Assembly: GCF_020685205.1 (NCBI RefSeq)
Contig: NZ_JAJERB010000006.1
Coordinates: 186,001 to 250,000, forward strand
Length of the DNA: 64,000 nucleotides
Reading direction: 5' to 3'
From: Hymenobacter translucens
GTDB lineage: Bacteria > Bacteroidota > Bacteroidia > Cytophagales > Hymenobacteraceae
In this document: one piece after another, positions 27,227 through 35,236 of the stretch
How positions within the stretch are numbered: the first letter of the stretch is position 1
How the letters are laid out: the number at the start of each line of letters is the position of its first letter
The notes under the pieces: model-generated
Told to the model about the DNA's origin: nothing
The model's input: only the letters and a program-made list of their open reading frames with translations
The model's database searches: none
Made by a program: the position numbers and the translations under genes

Positions 27227-27934
27227 ATGAGCAAGCCCGCTAAGACCTCCGAAGTGCCGGCCCTGGCCGCGTACTCCCTTAACCAGCCCGAAGAGCTATC
27301 CGGCCTGGCTACGCTGCTCCAGCACCACATTCAGGACAAACGCCTGTTCACGGACATTCAGGGCAAGAAGCACGTCAATGTGGAAGGCTGGCAGTTCGCC
27401 GGCGCTATGCTCGGTATTGTGCCGATAGTCGAGAAGGTAGAAGACACCAGCACCGGGGCCGAACACACCTTTAAAGGCTACCAAGGCAAGCCCGATACCC
27501 TTGTCCGGCATACAGAGTTCCGCGCCACGGTCAGCCTGCTCGACCTACGCAGCGGCAACACCATCGGGCGCGGCATTGCCAGCTGCTCGAACCTGGAATC
27601 CAAGAAGCGGGGCTTTGACCCCTACGCGGTGGAGAGCATGGCCCAAACCCGTGCGACGGGGAAAGCCTTCCGCCTGCTGCTTGCCTGGATTATGCAGGCC
27701 GGCGGGTATGCGACCACGCCAGCCGAAGAAATGCCCGACCCCGAAACGAGCGCCGTGGTAGTCGAGCCGGCGGTAACACCGAAAGCCGACGTGGTAGCCC
27801 TGTTGGAATCGGCCGATACGCTGGCCTCCCTGCGCAGCATCTGGACAACCGAGGCAAAACCCTGGCAGCTTGACCGGGAAGTGCTGGAGGCCAAAGAGAA
27901 GCGCAAAGCAGACCTGGAAGCCGCCACGCTATGA
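27227..27934 (+). CDS. conserved phage early protein of unknown function
   Basis: A 235-aa protein. The core reads HVNVEGWQFAGAMLGIVPIV, a beta-rich middle, then AVESMAQTRATGKAFRLLLA and GYATTPAEEMPD. I have a faint memory of this MAQTRA...KAFR pattern in phage proteins linked to single-strand annealing or recombination functions, but I cannot name the family with confidence. Its position ahead of the replication genes would suit a recombinase. Start is ATG 27227. Confidence 0.6.
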   Translation: MSKPAKTSEVPALAAYSLNQPEELSGLATLLQHHIQDKRLFTDIQGKKHVNVEGWQFAGAMLGIVPIVEKVEDTSTGAEHTFKGYQGKPDTLVRHTEFRATVSLLDLRSGNTIGRGIASCSNLESKKRGFDPYAVESMAQTRATGKAFRLLLAWIMQAGGYATTPAEEMPDPETSAVVVEPAVTPKADVVALLESADTLASLRSIWTTEAKPWQLDREVLEAKEKRKADLEAATL

Positions 27935-28179
27935 AACATCCCACCGCCGCCAACCCCCGGAGCCTGCGCAGCACCCGCCGCAAGGTAACGCAACCCCTGC
28001 CCACCCCGCGCCCCTTCTCAGAGAGCTACATCCTCCTGAGTCGGATAGAGCACCAAATCGGCCTACAGGCCCAGGTGCAGCATAACTACGATGAATGGGC
28101 CATCGCTGCCTACGATGCCAATTACTGCGATGTACGCCCGCTAATGGGCCGCGTCCCGATGTACGCCGAAGCCCCATGA
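27931..28179 (+). CDS. small phage protein of unknown function
   Basis: An 82-aa protein with a basic, proline-rich first third (SLRSTRRKVTQPLPTPRPFS) and an acidic aromatic end. Its ATG overlaps the previous stop (ATGA), as does the next gene's with its own stop. No family recognised. Confidence 0.55.
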   Translation: MKHPTAANPRSLRSTRRKVTQPLPTPRPFSESYILLSRIEHQIGLQAQVQHNYDEWAIAAYDANYCDVRPLMGRVPMYAEAP

Positions 28180-28376
28180 AGCCACTAACCCCCGTCCGCG
28201 TCACGCGCGGCCAACGCACCGGCTCAGAAGGCTACGTGCTGGAGCCACACCCCAATATGCCCGGCTACTTCTGGTGCCGGGTCGGCCATAAAGCCCCATT
28301 CCCCCAGGTCGGCGGCAAGAAGCTAGACCATCACAAAGACCTGGTTCTCTCCCCCTCGCAACTCGAAACGCTATGA
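28176..28376 (+). CDS. small phage protein, SH3/KOW-like appearance
   Basis: A 66-aa protein starting at ATG 28176 (ATGA overlap). The pattern TPVRVTRGQRTGSEGYVLEP followed by FWCRVG and LVLSPSQLETL resembles a small beta-barrel that regulates by binding nucleic acid or protein, but this is only a shape impression. Confidence 0.55.
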   Translation: MKPLTPVRVTRGQRTGSEGYVLEPHPNMPGYFWCRVGHKAPFPQVGGKKLDHHKDLVLSPSQLETL

Positions 28377-28711
28377 CCGACCAAGAAAAGGGAGCCATCA
28401 TCGGCCAGTTCGCCGCCTCCCTGGTGAACCTCGACTACTGTGTGCGCCGGATGCAGGAAGCTGGCAACGTGCGCCACGGCCTGAAACAGCAGCTCAATAT
28501 CCTCTCGGCCCATGCCGACAAGTTCCTGCTGGCCTCGCAGAAGCAATTCAACTGCCAGGATGCCGACGCGGTGAATGCCCTTTCGGACGTGCTGACCATC
28601 AGCGGGACCATGCTGCTGCAAATGACGCCCGACCAGATTGAATGCTGCCTGCAGCACATGAATAACCAACTCAAAACCGGTGCGGCCTACGTGCCCGCTC
28701 TAACCGCCTGA
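28373..28711 (+). CDS. small phage protein of unknown function
   Basis: A 112-aa mostly helical protein (GAIIGQFAASLVNLDYCVRR to MTPDQIECCLQHMNNQL). ATGA overlap with the previous gene. No family recognised. Confidence 0.55.
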   Translation: MTDQEKGAIIGQFAASLVNLDYCVRRMQEAGNVRHGLKQQLNILSAHADKFLLASQKQFNCQDADAVNALSDVLTISGTMLLQMTPDQIECCLQHMNNQLKTGAAYVPALTA

Positions 28712-28715
28712 CCCG

Positions 28716-28901
28716 ATGACTACACATCGCTCCTTACTCATGACCTGGCACGCCCGCAACGAACAGGTGGCCCCGCTGAATGAAGTACGGGCCGCCGTTC
28801 GGCAGCTGCAAGCCAAGTCGAAGCTGGGCTACCACGAAAAAGCCTTGCTGCGCCGCCTCGAAAAAGAGGTGGAGAACCCACACCCGCGCTTCGGGGCCTA
28901 G
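28716..28901 (+). CDS. small phage protein of unknown function
   Basis: A 61-aa basic helical protein (RAAVRQLQAKSKLGYHEKAL). Its TAG stop lies in CTAG at 28898-28901, which also holds the stop of the convergent gene. It closes this rightward cluster. Confidence 0.5.
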   Translation: MTTHRSLLMTWHARNEQVAPLNEVRAAVRQLQAKSKLGYHEKALLRRLEKEVENPHPRFGA

Positions 28902-29137
28902 GCGCCGGCCCCCTCCCCGGTGGCGCCCCCGCCGACTGCTGGCAGGGTGATGGGGCCGTGGGCCTTCTCATAGGCCGCCACGAAGTCCTGCATAAAGCCA
29001 GTGACTTGCAGGGTGGGGGTGCTTCTCATGCCCTCACACGCTATCCTGAACTTCTCCCGAAGTGAATAGGGGACCCGGTAGTTAGCCGGGGCTTTCTTCT
29101 GGCTGGGCTTGGGGCGGGGCACTGTGAGAGTCAGCAT
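28898..29137 (-). CDS. ribbon-helix-helix-like DNA-binding protein
   Basis: A 79-aa leftward protein. After a basic arm (PRPKPSQKKAPANYRVPYSL) come two helices (REKFRIACEGMRSTP, then TGFMQDFVAAYEKAHG), the layout of an RHH/CopG repressor. It faces the replication gene across a region with inverted TAGTGTAACGCA repeats, so autoregulation and control of the replication operon are likely. The ATG 29137 follows a minus-strand TACTTTTG motif. Confidence 0.55.
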   Translation of the reverse strand: MLTLTVPRPKPSQKKAPANYRVPYSLREKFRIACEGMRSTPTLQVTGFMQDFVAAYEKAHGPITLPAVGGGATGEGAGA

Positions 29138-29157
29138 GGTGAGGGGGCAAAAGTAGG

Positions 29158-29224
29158 TAGTGTAACGCAAATATAACCAGAAATCCGATAGGGTAACGCT
29201 TTGTAATGTAGTTGCGTTACACTA
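29158..29224. promoter_or_regulatory. operator with 12-bp inverted repeat and a third half-site
   Basis: TAGTGTAACGCA at 29158-29169 is the exact reverse complement of TGCGTTACACTA at 29213-29224, and GTAACGC recurs at 29193-29199. The right arm lies between the -33 and -7 boxes of the rightward promoter. Confidence 0.6.
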
Positions 29225-29230
29225 TCTTTG
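29200..29230 (+). promoter_or_regulatory. promoter of the replication operon
   Basis: TTTG (around 29200) is followed after 19 bp by TATCTTTG (29223-29230), a full match to the Bacteroidota TTTG-N19-TAnnTTTG consensus, 11 bp before the ATG at 29242. Confidence 0.7.
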
Positions 29231-29241
29231 TTCAGTTCACA

Positions 29242-30087
29242 ATGGAAGCCACCGTGTCTACTCCCTTCATCAAGCTACTGCGCAACCCCCTGACCGAACA
29301 GTTAATCCGGCAGCCTAACTGCCTGGCTGTGCTGACGCTGGTAGCCTACCGGGCCCGCCGCTCCGACGAGCTCAGCCTGAACGGCTTGAGTGAGGGGGAG
29401 GCGATGATGGGCGACTTCGACGCTTGCGGGCTGACTCGGCAGGAATTTCGGACTGCTCTGAACAAGCTTTTGGCGTGGGGATTTGTAACCACCAGAACAA
29501 CCAACAGAGGAACGGTAGTAAAACTCATTAGTTCAGCGGTTTACGACATAAATTCGGCAACCATCAACCAGCAGAGCAACCAGCAAACAACCAGCCAGCA
29601 ACCAACAAGTAACCAGCTGGCAACCACTAACAAGAAGGATAAGAAAGAAAGAAGTAAAAACACCTTGTCCGATTCGGCTTCCGCCTCATCAGACGCCGAG
29701 GTGGATTTATCCTTCGCTGCCTTCTGGGAGCTCTACGGTCGGAAGGAGGGAAGCAAGGCGAAGATGACCCGGCAGTGGAACGCCCTGCCTCCCTCCGAGC
29801 GGGGCAGCATCCTGGCTGGCCTGAAAGCTTACCGGGAAGCCAAGACCCAGAACGGCCCGCAGTTCATGCCCATGCCGCAGACCTTCCTGAACGGCCGCCT
29901 CTGGGAAGCCGAAACCTACGGCAAGGTGCTCGAGCCCGCCGCCCTGACTGCCCAGCAGCGGGCCGCTATCCCCTCTAAGCCCTTCGACAAAGACGATCTG
30001 TTCGGCTTCAACGACCCCCGGGTGGCTGAGCCCCAGCCCCGCTACCACACGCAACCCGCCGGACAATACGCCGGCACCATCCGCTAA
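29242..30087 (+). CDS. phage replication initiator, winged-helix type
   Basis: A 281-aa protein. Residues 1-95 look like a winged-helix domain (PNCLAVLTLVAYRARR, LTRQEFRTALNKLLAWGFVT). A Gln/Asn/Thr/Ser-rich linker follows (about 108-140), and the C-terminal part (FAAFWELYGRKEGSKAKMTR to MPMPQTFLNGRLWE) matches the end domain of phage O/DnaD-like replication proteins that recruits the helicase. It heads the operon containing the helicase gene. Confidence 0.7.
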   Translation: MEATVSTPFIKLLRNPLTEQLIRQPNCLAVLTLVAYRARRSDELSLNGLSEGEAMMGDFDACGLTRQEFRTALNKLLAWGFVTTRTTNRGTVVKLISSAVYDINSATINQQSNQQTTSQQPTSNQLATTNKKDKKERSKNTLSDSASASSDAEVDLSFAAFWELYGRKEGSKAKMTRQWNALPPSERGSILAGLKAYREAKTQNGPQFMPMPQTFLNGRLWEAETYGKVLEPAALTAQQRAAIPSKPFDKDDLFGFNDPRVAEPQPRYHTQPAGQYAGTIR

Positions 30088-30092
30088 CCGCT

Positions 30093-30500
30093 ATGCCCTA
30101 CGACGCTCAAAAGCTCTCCGAACTGGAAGGCGAGGCCCAGGCCGCCACTGCCCGCCTGGCGAAAGTGCTGCCCCCTGTTCAGCAGCAGGTGCAGGATGCC
30201 TTCGAGGCGTTTGACCTGCTCAACACCAAGCCCGGCGAGGGCAAGCGGTGGGGCGAAGTGGCAACGCTGCTGGCAACCATGCAGGCATACTTCGAGGCCA
30301 CGGCCGCCTACAATGCCCAGCTGCGGGAGAACCTGGCCCAGACGGAAGAGGCCGCGCACCATGAGTCGGTACGGGCCGCGTTCTTCAAGCACCAGTGGAA
30401 CCTGTGCGAAGCCGATCTGCGCCGCTCCCATGCTGACAACGCCCAGCAGTACGCCTTCTTTCAGGAAATACTCGAGCGGAAGGGAGGGGCAGCCGCATGA
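30093..30500 (+). CDS. phage protein, possible helicase loader
   Basis: A 135-aa all-helical protein (LSELEGEAQAATARLAKVLP; FFKHQWNLCEADLRRSHADN). It sits between the initiator and the helicase gene with an ATGA overlap to the latter. Position suggests a loader or helicase accessory; the sequence gives no proof. Confidence 0.5.
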   Translation: MPYDAQKLSELEGEAQAATARLAKVLPPVQQQVQDAFEAFDLLNTKPGEGKRWGEVATLLATMQAYFEATAAYNAQLRENLAQTEEAAHHESVRAAFFKHQWNLCEADLRRSHADNAQQYAFFQEILERKGGAAA

Positions 30501-31558
30501 GTACCCTCAATCCGTTCTCCCTGATTCCCTCCACCCGTCCGGCCCCGGCCCTGGTTGCCTCCGCTGCTGACGCGGCCCCGATCATCAGCCCCGAAACGGT
30601 CTATGCCGAATCGCTCCACGCCTGGGACCACACCAACCCCAACGGCAGCCCCACCCACTACCCCACGGTGGACAAGCACTGGCTCTGGCAGCCGGGAGAG
30701 TGCTGCGCCGTGACGGGCTGGCCGGGCATGGGCAAGAGCCTGGCGGAACTCAACAAGATGGTGACCAAAAGCGTGTACGACGGGTGGAAGTGGGGTTTGT
30801 TCGTGCCGGAGAATATGCCCATCCGCAAGGCCGTTGCCATTCTGGTGCAAGCCTACGTGGGGCAGTCGGTGAACCCGAAGCACCCGTTCCGCATGAGCCG
30901 GGCCCAGTATGAGGACGCCGTGAAGTGGGTCATGGGGCACTTCATCTTTATTGACCCCCGGCAGGCGCACAGCCTCAAAACCCTGCTGCCCGCCGTGAAG
31001 GCCGCCAAGAAGTTCGGCATCCGGGGCTGGCTCCTTGACCCCTGGAATGATCTCGAGAGCAAGCTAGGGGAGTTCAGCGGCATGATGAGCGAACAGCTCA
31101 AGGCGCAACTCGGCCTGGTGCTGGACTTCACCAAAGACGAGCAGCTGTGTACCGTGATCTGTGTACACCCCGCCGGGGAAGCCCGCAACCCCAAAACGCT
31201 CGAGCTCAAGATCCCGGACCAGTACAGCATGGAAGGCGGACGGATGTGGCCGAACCGCATGGATAGCATCTGCGTCTGGCACCGCCCGATGTGCGACGAA
31301 GACCCCACCGATTCCGCCGTTGACCTCTACGTCAAGAAGATGCGGAACGAGCCGGAGTCGGGCTTCAAGACCCCGAAAGAGGGCATCCGCCTGAACTACG
31401 AGCGCCGGGCCTTCCGCTACTTCGACCCGCTGCTGGGTATGTCACCCCTTGACCCGAAGATCATTCAACGCTACCGGGATACCGGGTCGGTCCTGCCTTC
31501 GGCCCCGGCTGAGCTCAGTCTGAACAAGTTCCCGCAATCCACTTTCCAAGACGCCTGA
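30497..31558 (+). CDS. RecA-fold phage replicative helicase / DnaB-like ATPase
   Basis: A 353-aa ATPase. The Walker A motif is GWPGMGKS (about residue 74); the Walker B region is GIRGWLLDPWND, with a trailing His/Gln-type sensor in VICVHPAGEAR. This corresponds to the C-terminal domain of DnaB/Twinkle-type helicases without a primase or N-terminal domain. It should unwind DNA at the phage origin with the preceding initiator. Confidence 0.78.
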   Translation: MSTLNPFSLIPSTRPAPALVASAADAAPIISPETVYAESLHAWDHTNPNGSPTHYPTVDKHWLWQPGECCAVTGWPGMGKSLAELNKMVTKSVYDGWKWGLFVPENMPIRKAVAILVQAYVGQSVNPKHPFRMSRAQYEDAVKWVMGHFIFIDPRQAHSLKTLLPAVKAAKKFGIRGWLLDPWNDLESKLGEFSGMMSEQLKAQLGLVLDFTKDEQLCTVICVHPAGEARNPKTLELKIPDQYSMEGGRMWPNRMDSICVWHRPMCDEDPTDSAVDLYVKKMRNEPESGFKTPKEGIRLNYERRAFRYFDPLLGMSPLDPKIIQRYRDTGSVLPSAPAELSLNKFPQSTFQDA

Positions 31559-31561
31559 GTC

Positions 31562-31792
31562 ATGCTGACAATCTTCAAAAGGACCATCTACACGCTGATG
31601 ATCGTCACAGCTACGCTGGCGGCGGTTACCCTCTTCTTCAGCCTGCCGCCCGACACGGCCCGCGCTATCGACAACGCCCGGCACCTGCTAAATACCCTCG
31701 CCCTACTGCTGGTGCCCATGACCATTTACGAGGCCGAAGTCCGGGGCAGTAATCGGGAGTACAAACGGAACAACCCCAGCGAACTACTGTAG
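31562..31792 (+). CDS. small two-pass membrane protein
   Basis: A 76-aa protein with two transmembrane helices (TLMIVTATLAAVTLFFSL and LLNTLALLLVPMTIYEA) and a basic polar tail. It lies 3 bp after the helicase gene. It might be a superinfection-exclusion or other membrane accessory protein, but nothing fixes the role. Confidence 0.55.
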   Translation: MLTIFKRTIYTLMIVTATLAAVTLFFSLPPDTARAIDNARHLLNTLALLLVPMTIYEAEVRGSNREYKRNNPSELL

Positions 31793-31848
31793 GCCGCCTG
31801 AGCATCCACCGAAACGAGGCAGAGACTGCCGCCTAACCCAACAAGATT

Positions 31849-32457
31849 ATGCCATCCGGATACACCGCCGACATCACCAAAGAAACCAGCCTTCGGGACT
31901 TCGCCACCCGCTGCGCCCGCGCCTTCGGGGCCACCATCGACCAACGGGACGAGCCCGCATCGGAAGGGCTCAAGCTCCCGCAGCCCAGCGACTACCACCG
32001 CAAGGCAGAGAAGAAAGCCGAGCAAAAACTCAAGAAGCTTAAGGCCATGAAGCCCGAACAAGCCGAGGCCGCCGCGGCTGAAGCGTTCGAGCAAGCAACG
32101 AAAGACTACCAGGAGCGGATTGATAAGCGCCATGCCCTCAAGCTGGCTTATCAACTCCTGCTGGTTAAGGCCAAACATTGGGCCCCGCCCACCGCCGAGC
32201 ATCAGGAGCTAAAGAAGTTCATGATTGAGCAGCTGGAATCCAGCATCGACTTCGACTGCAACGGGAGGTGGGATAAAGCCCCGAAGCAGCAGGCCGGCCC
32301 CGTCTGGCTGGCTGAGCGAATCGAAGCTGCCCAGGCCGACATCAAGTACCACCGCGAAAAGCAGCAGGAAGAGGAAGAGCGAACGGCTGAACGCGCTGGC
32401 TGGATAACCGCCCTACTCGACAGCCTTCCCCTCCCTTCCCCGCGGACTGCCGCCTAA
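31849..32457 (+). CDS. conserved phage protein of unknown function
   Basis: A 202-aa protein. The N-terminus (PSGYTADITKETSLRDFATR then CARAFGATIDQRD) is a recurring start in phage proteins of unknown function. The rest is Lys/Glu-rich coiled coil (HRKAEKKAEQKLKKLKAM; EKQQEEEERTAERAGW). Its stop codon lies inside a 27-bp sequence that is repeated at 33,341. Confidence 0.7.
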   Translation: MPSGYTADITKETSLRDFATRCARAFGATIDQRDEPASEGLKLPQPSDYHRKAEKKAEQKLKKLKAMKPEQAEAAAAEAFEQATKDYQERIDKRHALKLAYQLLLVKAKHWAPPTAEHQELKKFMIEQLESSIDFDCNGRWDKAPKQQAGPVWLAERIEAAQADIKYHREKQQEEEERTAERAGWITALLDSLPLPSPRTAA

Positions 32458-32473
32458 CTAGACAACGCCATGA
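32447..32473 (+). repeat. 27-bp direct repeat, copy 1
   Basis: Identical over 27 bp to 33341-33367. It spans the stop of one gene, CTAGACAACGCC and the ATGA of the next. Confidence 0.75.
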
Positions 32474-32814
32474 AACTAACTGCCGAAATCAAAGAGAACC
32501 GGGCCGCCTTTCTGCACTCGCTCCGGACTGGAAACCACAAAAAGGGGGCAATGAAGTCCGACGAACGGGGCCACCCAATCTTTAAAACAGAGGTGGAGCG
32601 GGAGGGCGCTTGCGCCTGCGGCATCATGTGCCAAATGTTCGGAATGGCCCGAAACAAAAGCGGACAGGAGTTTATGAGCCCCAAAAAGGCACAAGAGGCG
32701 CTGGGGCTGACCTACCATGACTGCTACTTCATTCAGACGCAAATCAGCGACACGCCTTTGACCTTCCCCGAAATAGCCGACCGGATTGAGGCAGAAGTTT
32801 TCAACAAGAATTAG
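32470..32814 (+). CDS. phage accessory protein of unknown function
   Basis: A 114-aa protein with a Cys cluster (GACACGIMCQMFG) that might bind metal. The start lies in the 27-bp repeat. No family recognised. Confidence 0.55.
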   Translation: MKLTAEIKENRAAFLHSLRTGNHKKGAMKSDERGHPIFKTEVEREGACACGIMCQMFGMARNKSGQEFMSPKKAQEALGLTYHDCYFIQTQISDTPLTFPEIADRIEAEVFNKN

Positions 32815-32822
32815 CCCGGCCC

Positions 32823-33056
32823 ATGAACGTAGTCCCGCCCATCAGTCTACTGAAAGACCTGCGACGCACCGCAGACGGGAAACTTCAGGTGTCCATACTC
32901 TGCACCGACGAAGCCCGCACCCGCGCCTCTGGCTCCGTCATCCTGCCCAACGGCCAGCTTGAACGGTGCAAATGGCTTCCCTCTGGCAAGTGCCACCACG
33001 ACAACACGGGCCGCTTTGACCTTGATTTCTCACCCTTTCACAACACGACCAAATGA
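32823..33056 (+). CDS. phage accessory protein of unknown function
   Basis: A 77-aa protein with beta-strand character (GKLQVSILCTDEARTRASGS) and a CKW...KCHH motif. ATGA overlap with the next gene. No family recognised. Confidence 0.5.
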   Translation: MNVVPPISLLKDLRRTADGKLQVSILCTDEARTRASGSVILPNGQLERCKWLPSGKCHHDNTGRFDLDFSPFHNTTK

Positions 33057-33334
33057 ATCACGCCTCGCACATCAAAACCTACCAAGCCTGGGAAGGCGGC
33101 CCCGAACTATCCATCCTCGACTACCTGCGCCCATTGGATGAAGTTGATGAAGAAATGTTTAATCACTTCGCCTCAGTGGTGCCCGCGCAATATCAAGTCG
33201 GCAATCTGATGCAGTCGGGAGAAGCAGAGTACAAAGACCAGGGTCGCTACCACTACATGACGTTTGCCGGCTACGGGGAGCCCACTCGATACTACTACCT
33301 CGGTATTCTCCCGCCCTTCAAGCAGCCCAAATAG
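33053..33334 (+). CDS. phage accessory protein of unknown function
   Basis: A 93-aa acidic, aromatic protein (SILDYLRPLDEVDEEMFNHF; YHYMTFAGYGEPTRYYYLGI). No family recognised. Coupled to the preceding gene by an ATGA overlap. Confidence 0.5.
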   Translation: MNHASHIKTYQAWEGGPELSILDYLRPLDEVDEEMFNHFASVVPAQYQVGNLMQSGEAEYKDQGRYHYMTFAGYGEPTRYYYLGILPPFKQPK

Positions 33335-33340
33335 CCCTCC

Positions 33341-33367
33341 CTGCCGCCTAACTAGACAACGCCATGA
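33341..33367 (+). repeat. 27-bp direct repeat, copy 2
   Basis: Identical to 32447-32473, but here it follows a stop codon (33332-33334) and so lies entirely between genes before ending in the ATGA of 33364. Confidence 0.75.
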
Positions 33368-33696
33368 GCCAGAACCCCCGCATATCAGTCGAGCTATCCC
33401 GCCGCGAATACCGGCGGCTACTGCGCCAAAGAGGACGACTGCGAGTTCGCAAGGCCGACCACAGCCCAGCCACTTCCCTGTTTGTCTACTGGCATCAGTG
33501 GGAGTGCATCCGCGACGAGTGGCCCCACATCAACTCTCCGGGTTGGCAACGCGAATCAGTCCGGCGAGCCTACCTGGGGCGCTTGAAGATGATGCGCTAC
33601 ACCCGACTGAACCACCTATCGCCGGCCACCCCTCCCCAGGACGTAGCCGGGCAGCCCGTAGCAGGGGAAGGAAAGGAGGGGAGCCGGGATGAGTAG
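33364..33696 (+). CDS. phage accessory protein of unknown function
   Basis: A 110-aa very basic protein (SRREYRRLLRQRGRLRVRKA) followed by a Trp-rich helix (VYWHQWECIRDEWPHI). Its charge suggests nucleic-acid binding. It overlaps the next gene by 8 bp. Confidence 0.5.
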   Translation: MSQNPRISVELSRREYRRLLRQRGRLRVRKADHSPATSLFVYWHQWECIRDEWPHINSPGWQRESVRRAYLGRLKMMRYTRLNHLSPATPPQDVAGQPVAGEGKEGSRDE

Positions 33697-34096
33697 CTAC
33701 GCCGTGCAAATCGCCAAAATCATTGAGGGCGCGCTAAGCGGAGACAAGGCCCGGGTGCTTGCCTATGCCGAGCTACTGGCCTCCCTGATGGATGACGACG
33801 GGGAAGCCCGACAGGCCCGCATTGTTCGCCGGGCCTACGGAGCCGAGCCAAAAGGGCCGACAGCAACACTAGATGCCCCCAAGCAAAAGGAATGGGGTAT
33901 CGAGATGGATGGCATAGCCCAAATGGTAGGGCTTGACATATTCGACTACGACCCAGGCGACATTGTGCGGGCCGTTAGCAAGTTGCAGGAGTTCGTGCGA
34001 ACAAGCGCAGAGGGGTTCGACCACGACGAAGACGCGCACAAGTACGGAACCTACTGCCGGGTGTGCATTGCCGAGGAACTAGCCAGTAAGCCATGA
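33689..34096 (+). CDS. phage accessory protein of unknown function
   Basis: A 135-aa protein with a helical N-terminus (YAVQIAKIIEGALSGDKARV LAY) and a C-terminal HKYGTYCRVCIAEEL motif with His/Cys residues. ATGA overlap with the next gene. No family recognised. Confidence 0.5.
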   Translation: MSSYAVQIAKIIEGALSGDKARVLAYAELLASLMDDDGEARQARIVRRAYGAEPKGPTATLDAPKQKEWGIEMDGIAQMVGLDIFDYDPGDIVRAVSKLQEFVRTSAEGFDHDEDAHKYGTYCRVCIAEELASKP

Positions 34097-34449
34097 CCGC
34101 CGCCGAATACAGAGCCCAGTACGTGACGCCCAAAGGCCAACAGAAGCCCAAAGCAGCCCCACCACGAGCACCACAGACCCTGGCAGGTGTTAGCACCCCA
34201 ACGGAACCCAAGAAGCCCGCCACGGTCAGCAAACAGGCTAAGCAACCCGCCGCCCGTCCTGCCTTCGCCTCGACTCCCTGGGACCTGAGCGAAGGAGAGC
34301 CCCGCTACCGATGGGTGCATCATGTCAGCACCTATGACTTTGAAGATGGTACCGACCGGGTTGTGTTCCCGAAGATACCGAGAGAGCTAACGGCCGCCTT
34401 CGTGGCGCACTGCTTAGCCTTTGAGCCTCCTACTTCGCCTCCCGAATGA
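34093..34449 (+). CDS. phage protein, possibly truncated by the RHH-HNH cassette
   Basis: A 118-aa protein: a Pro/Lys/Ala-rich N-terminal half, then a folded-looking part (RYRWVHHVSTYDFEDGTDRV to LTAAFVAHCLAFE). The last residues (PPTSPPE) run into the 3' end of the leftward RHH gene. An orphan C-terminal tail with good coding character lies after the HNH gene (35162-35236), so the original C-terminus may have been cut off by insertion. Function unknown. Confidence 0.5.
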   Translation: MTAAEYRAQYVTPKGQQKPKAAPPRAPQTLAGVSTPTEPKKPATVSKQAKQPAARPAFASTPWDLSEGEPRYRWVHHVSTYDFEDGTDRVVFPKIPRELTAAFVAHCLAFEPPTSPPE

Positions 34450-34555
34450 GGACCTCAATCACGGACGCCATGCTAAGGCCCCGCTTTTCAGATAGATCCC
34501 TCAGTTTAATGAGGGCTGTTTCGGACAGAGAGAAAGAGGTGCGTTTCTTTGCCAT
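34430..34555 (-). CDS. ribbon-helix-helix (CopG-like) repressor
   Basis: A 41-aa protein that is a bare RHH fold: strand KRTSFSLSET, helix ALIKLRDLSEKRG and helix SMASVIEVLIREA. ATG 34555 sits at the edge of the TTGTGGTA inverted repeat. It is divergent from the HNH endonuclease and probably represses both genes. Confidence 0.7.
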   Translation of the reverse strand: MAKKRTSFSLSETALIKLRDLSEKRGLSMASVIEVLIREAK

Positions 34556-34599
34556 TGTGGTAAGAATGTGGTAACTTAGTGAGGTAAACAATACCACAA
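34555..34599. promoter_or_regulatory. operator of the RHH-HNH cassette
   Basis: TTGTGGTA (34555-34562) and TACCACAA (34592-34599) are perfect inverted arms. TGTGGTAA is repeated directly at 34556-34563 and 34567-34574, with a weaker GAGGTAAA near 34581. RHH dimers typically bind such tandem and inverted short sites. Confidence 0.6.
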
Positions 34600-34603
34600 A
34601 GTT

Positions 34604-35161
34604 ATGCCAAAAAAGTTTCGAACACACTGCAAAAAAGGCCATGAGCTAATACCTGAAAACTGTACTGTGTCAGTTTCAGGCGCTCGGATGTGTAAGACGT
34701 GTCTAAAGAGCCGTTACCGGAACGGCAGAGGGCTATCCATGCCAGTAGCAGACAGGTTTTGGTCCTATGTAAATAAAACCGATACGTGTTGGCTCTGGAC
34801 TGGCACTCGGGAGACCTCGGCTAATAAATACGGCCAGTTCTACGCTAACGGGAGGACGCGCCGCGCCCATCGGTTTGCTTATGAGTTGGCGAATGGGCCT
34901 ATAGGTGACGGGTTATTCGTTTGCCACTCCTGCGACAACCCCCTTTGCGTCAACCCTTCGCATCTCTTTGCTGGGACTCCAATGGACAACACAAAGGATA
35001 TGCTGGGCAAGAAAAGGCATGCTGGGCAGAAAAAGACGCATTGCCTACTAGGGCATGAGTTCACTGAGGCCAACACCTATGTAAACCCTTTGGGCCGGAG
35101 AGAATGCCGAAAGTGCAGTGCGATGAAGACCGCCCTTTACAAGAAGATGAAGACCTCTTAG
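34604..35161 (+). CDS. HNH endonuclease (mobile, RHH-linked)
   Basis: A 185-aa protein. A treble-clef zinc motif (CKKGHELIP to MCKTCLKSR) begins it, the HNH core reads [14 protein letters not shown] then [20 protein letters not shown], and a second Cys/His set ends it (HCLLGHEFT to ECRKCSAMK). This is a phage-type HNH nuclease with the layout of homing endonucleases. Its base composition is more AT-rich than its neighbours. It forms a cassette with the RHH gene. Confidence 0.82.
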   Translation: MPKKFRTHCKKGHELIPENCTVSVSGARMCKTCLKSRYRNGRGLSMPVADRFWSYVNKTDTCWLWTGTRETSANKYGQFYANGRTRRAHRFAYELANGPIGDGLFVCHSCDNPLCVNPSHLFAGTPMDNTKDMLGKKRHAGQKKTHCLLGHEFTEANTYVNPLGRRECRKCSAMKTALYKKMKTS

Positions 35162-35236
35162 CACGGCCTCAGCCAAGACCAGAAGGACCAACTCGACGCC
35201 GCCGCCCTCGCCGCCGGCATTCACCCCCAACAGTAA
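35162..35236 (+). pseudogene. orphan C-terminal gene tail
   Basis: The frame right after the HNH stop encodes HGLSQDQKDQLDAAALAAG plus IHPQQ and then TAA, with GC-rich, gene-like codons and no start. It reads as the tail of a gene cut off by the RHH-HNH cassette. The matching front may be the gene at 34093. Confidence 0.45.
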
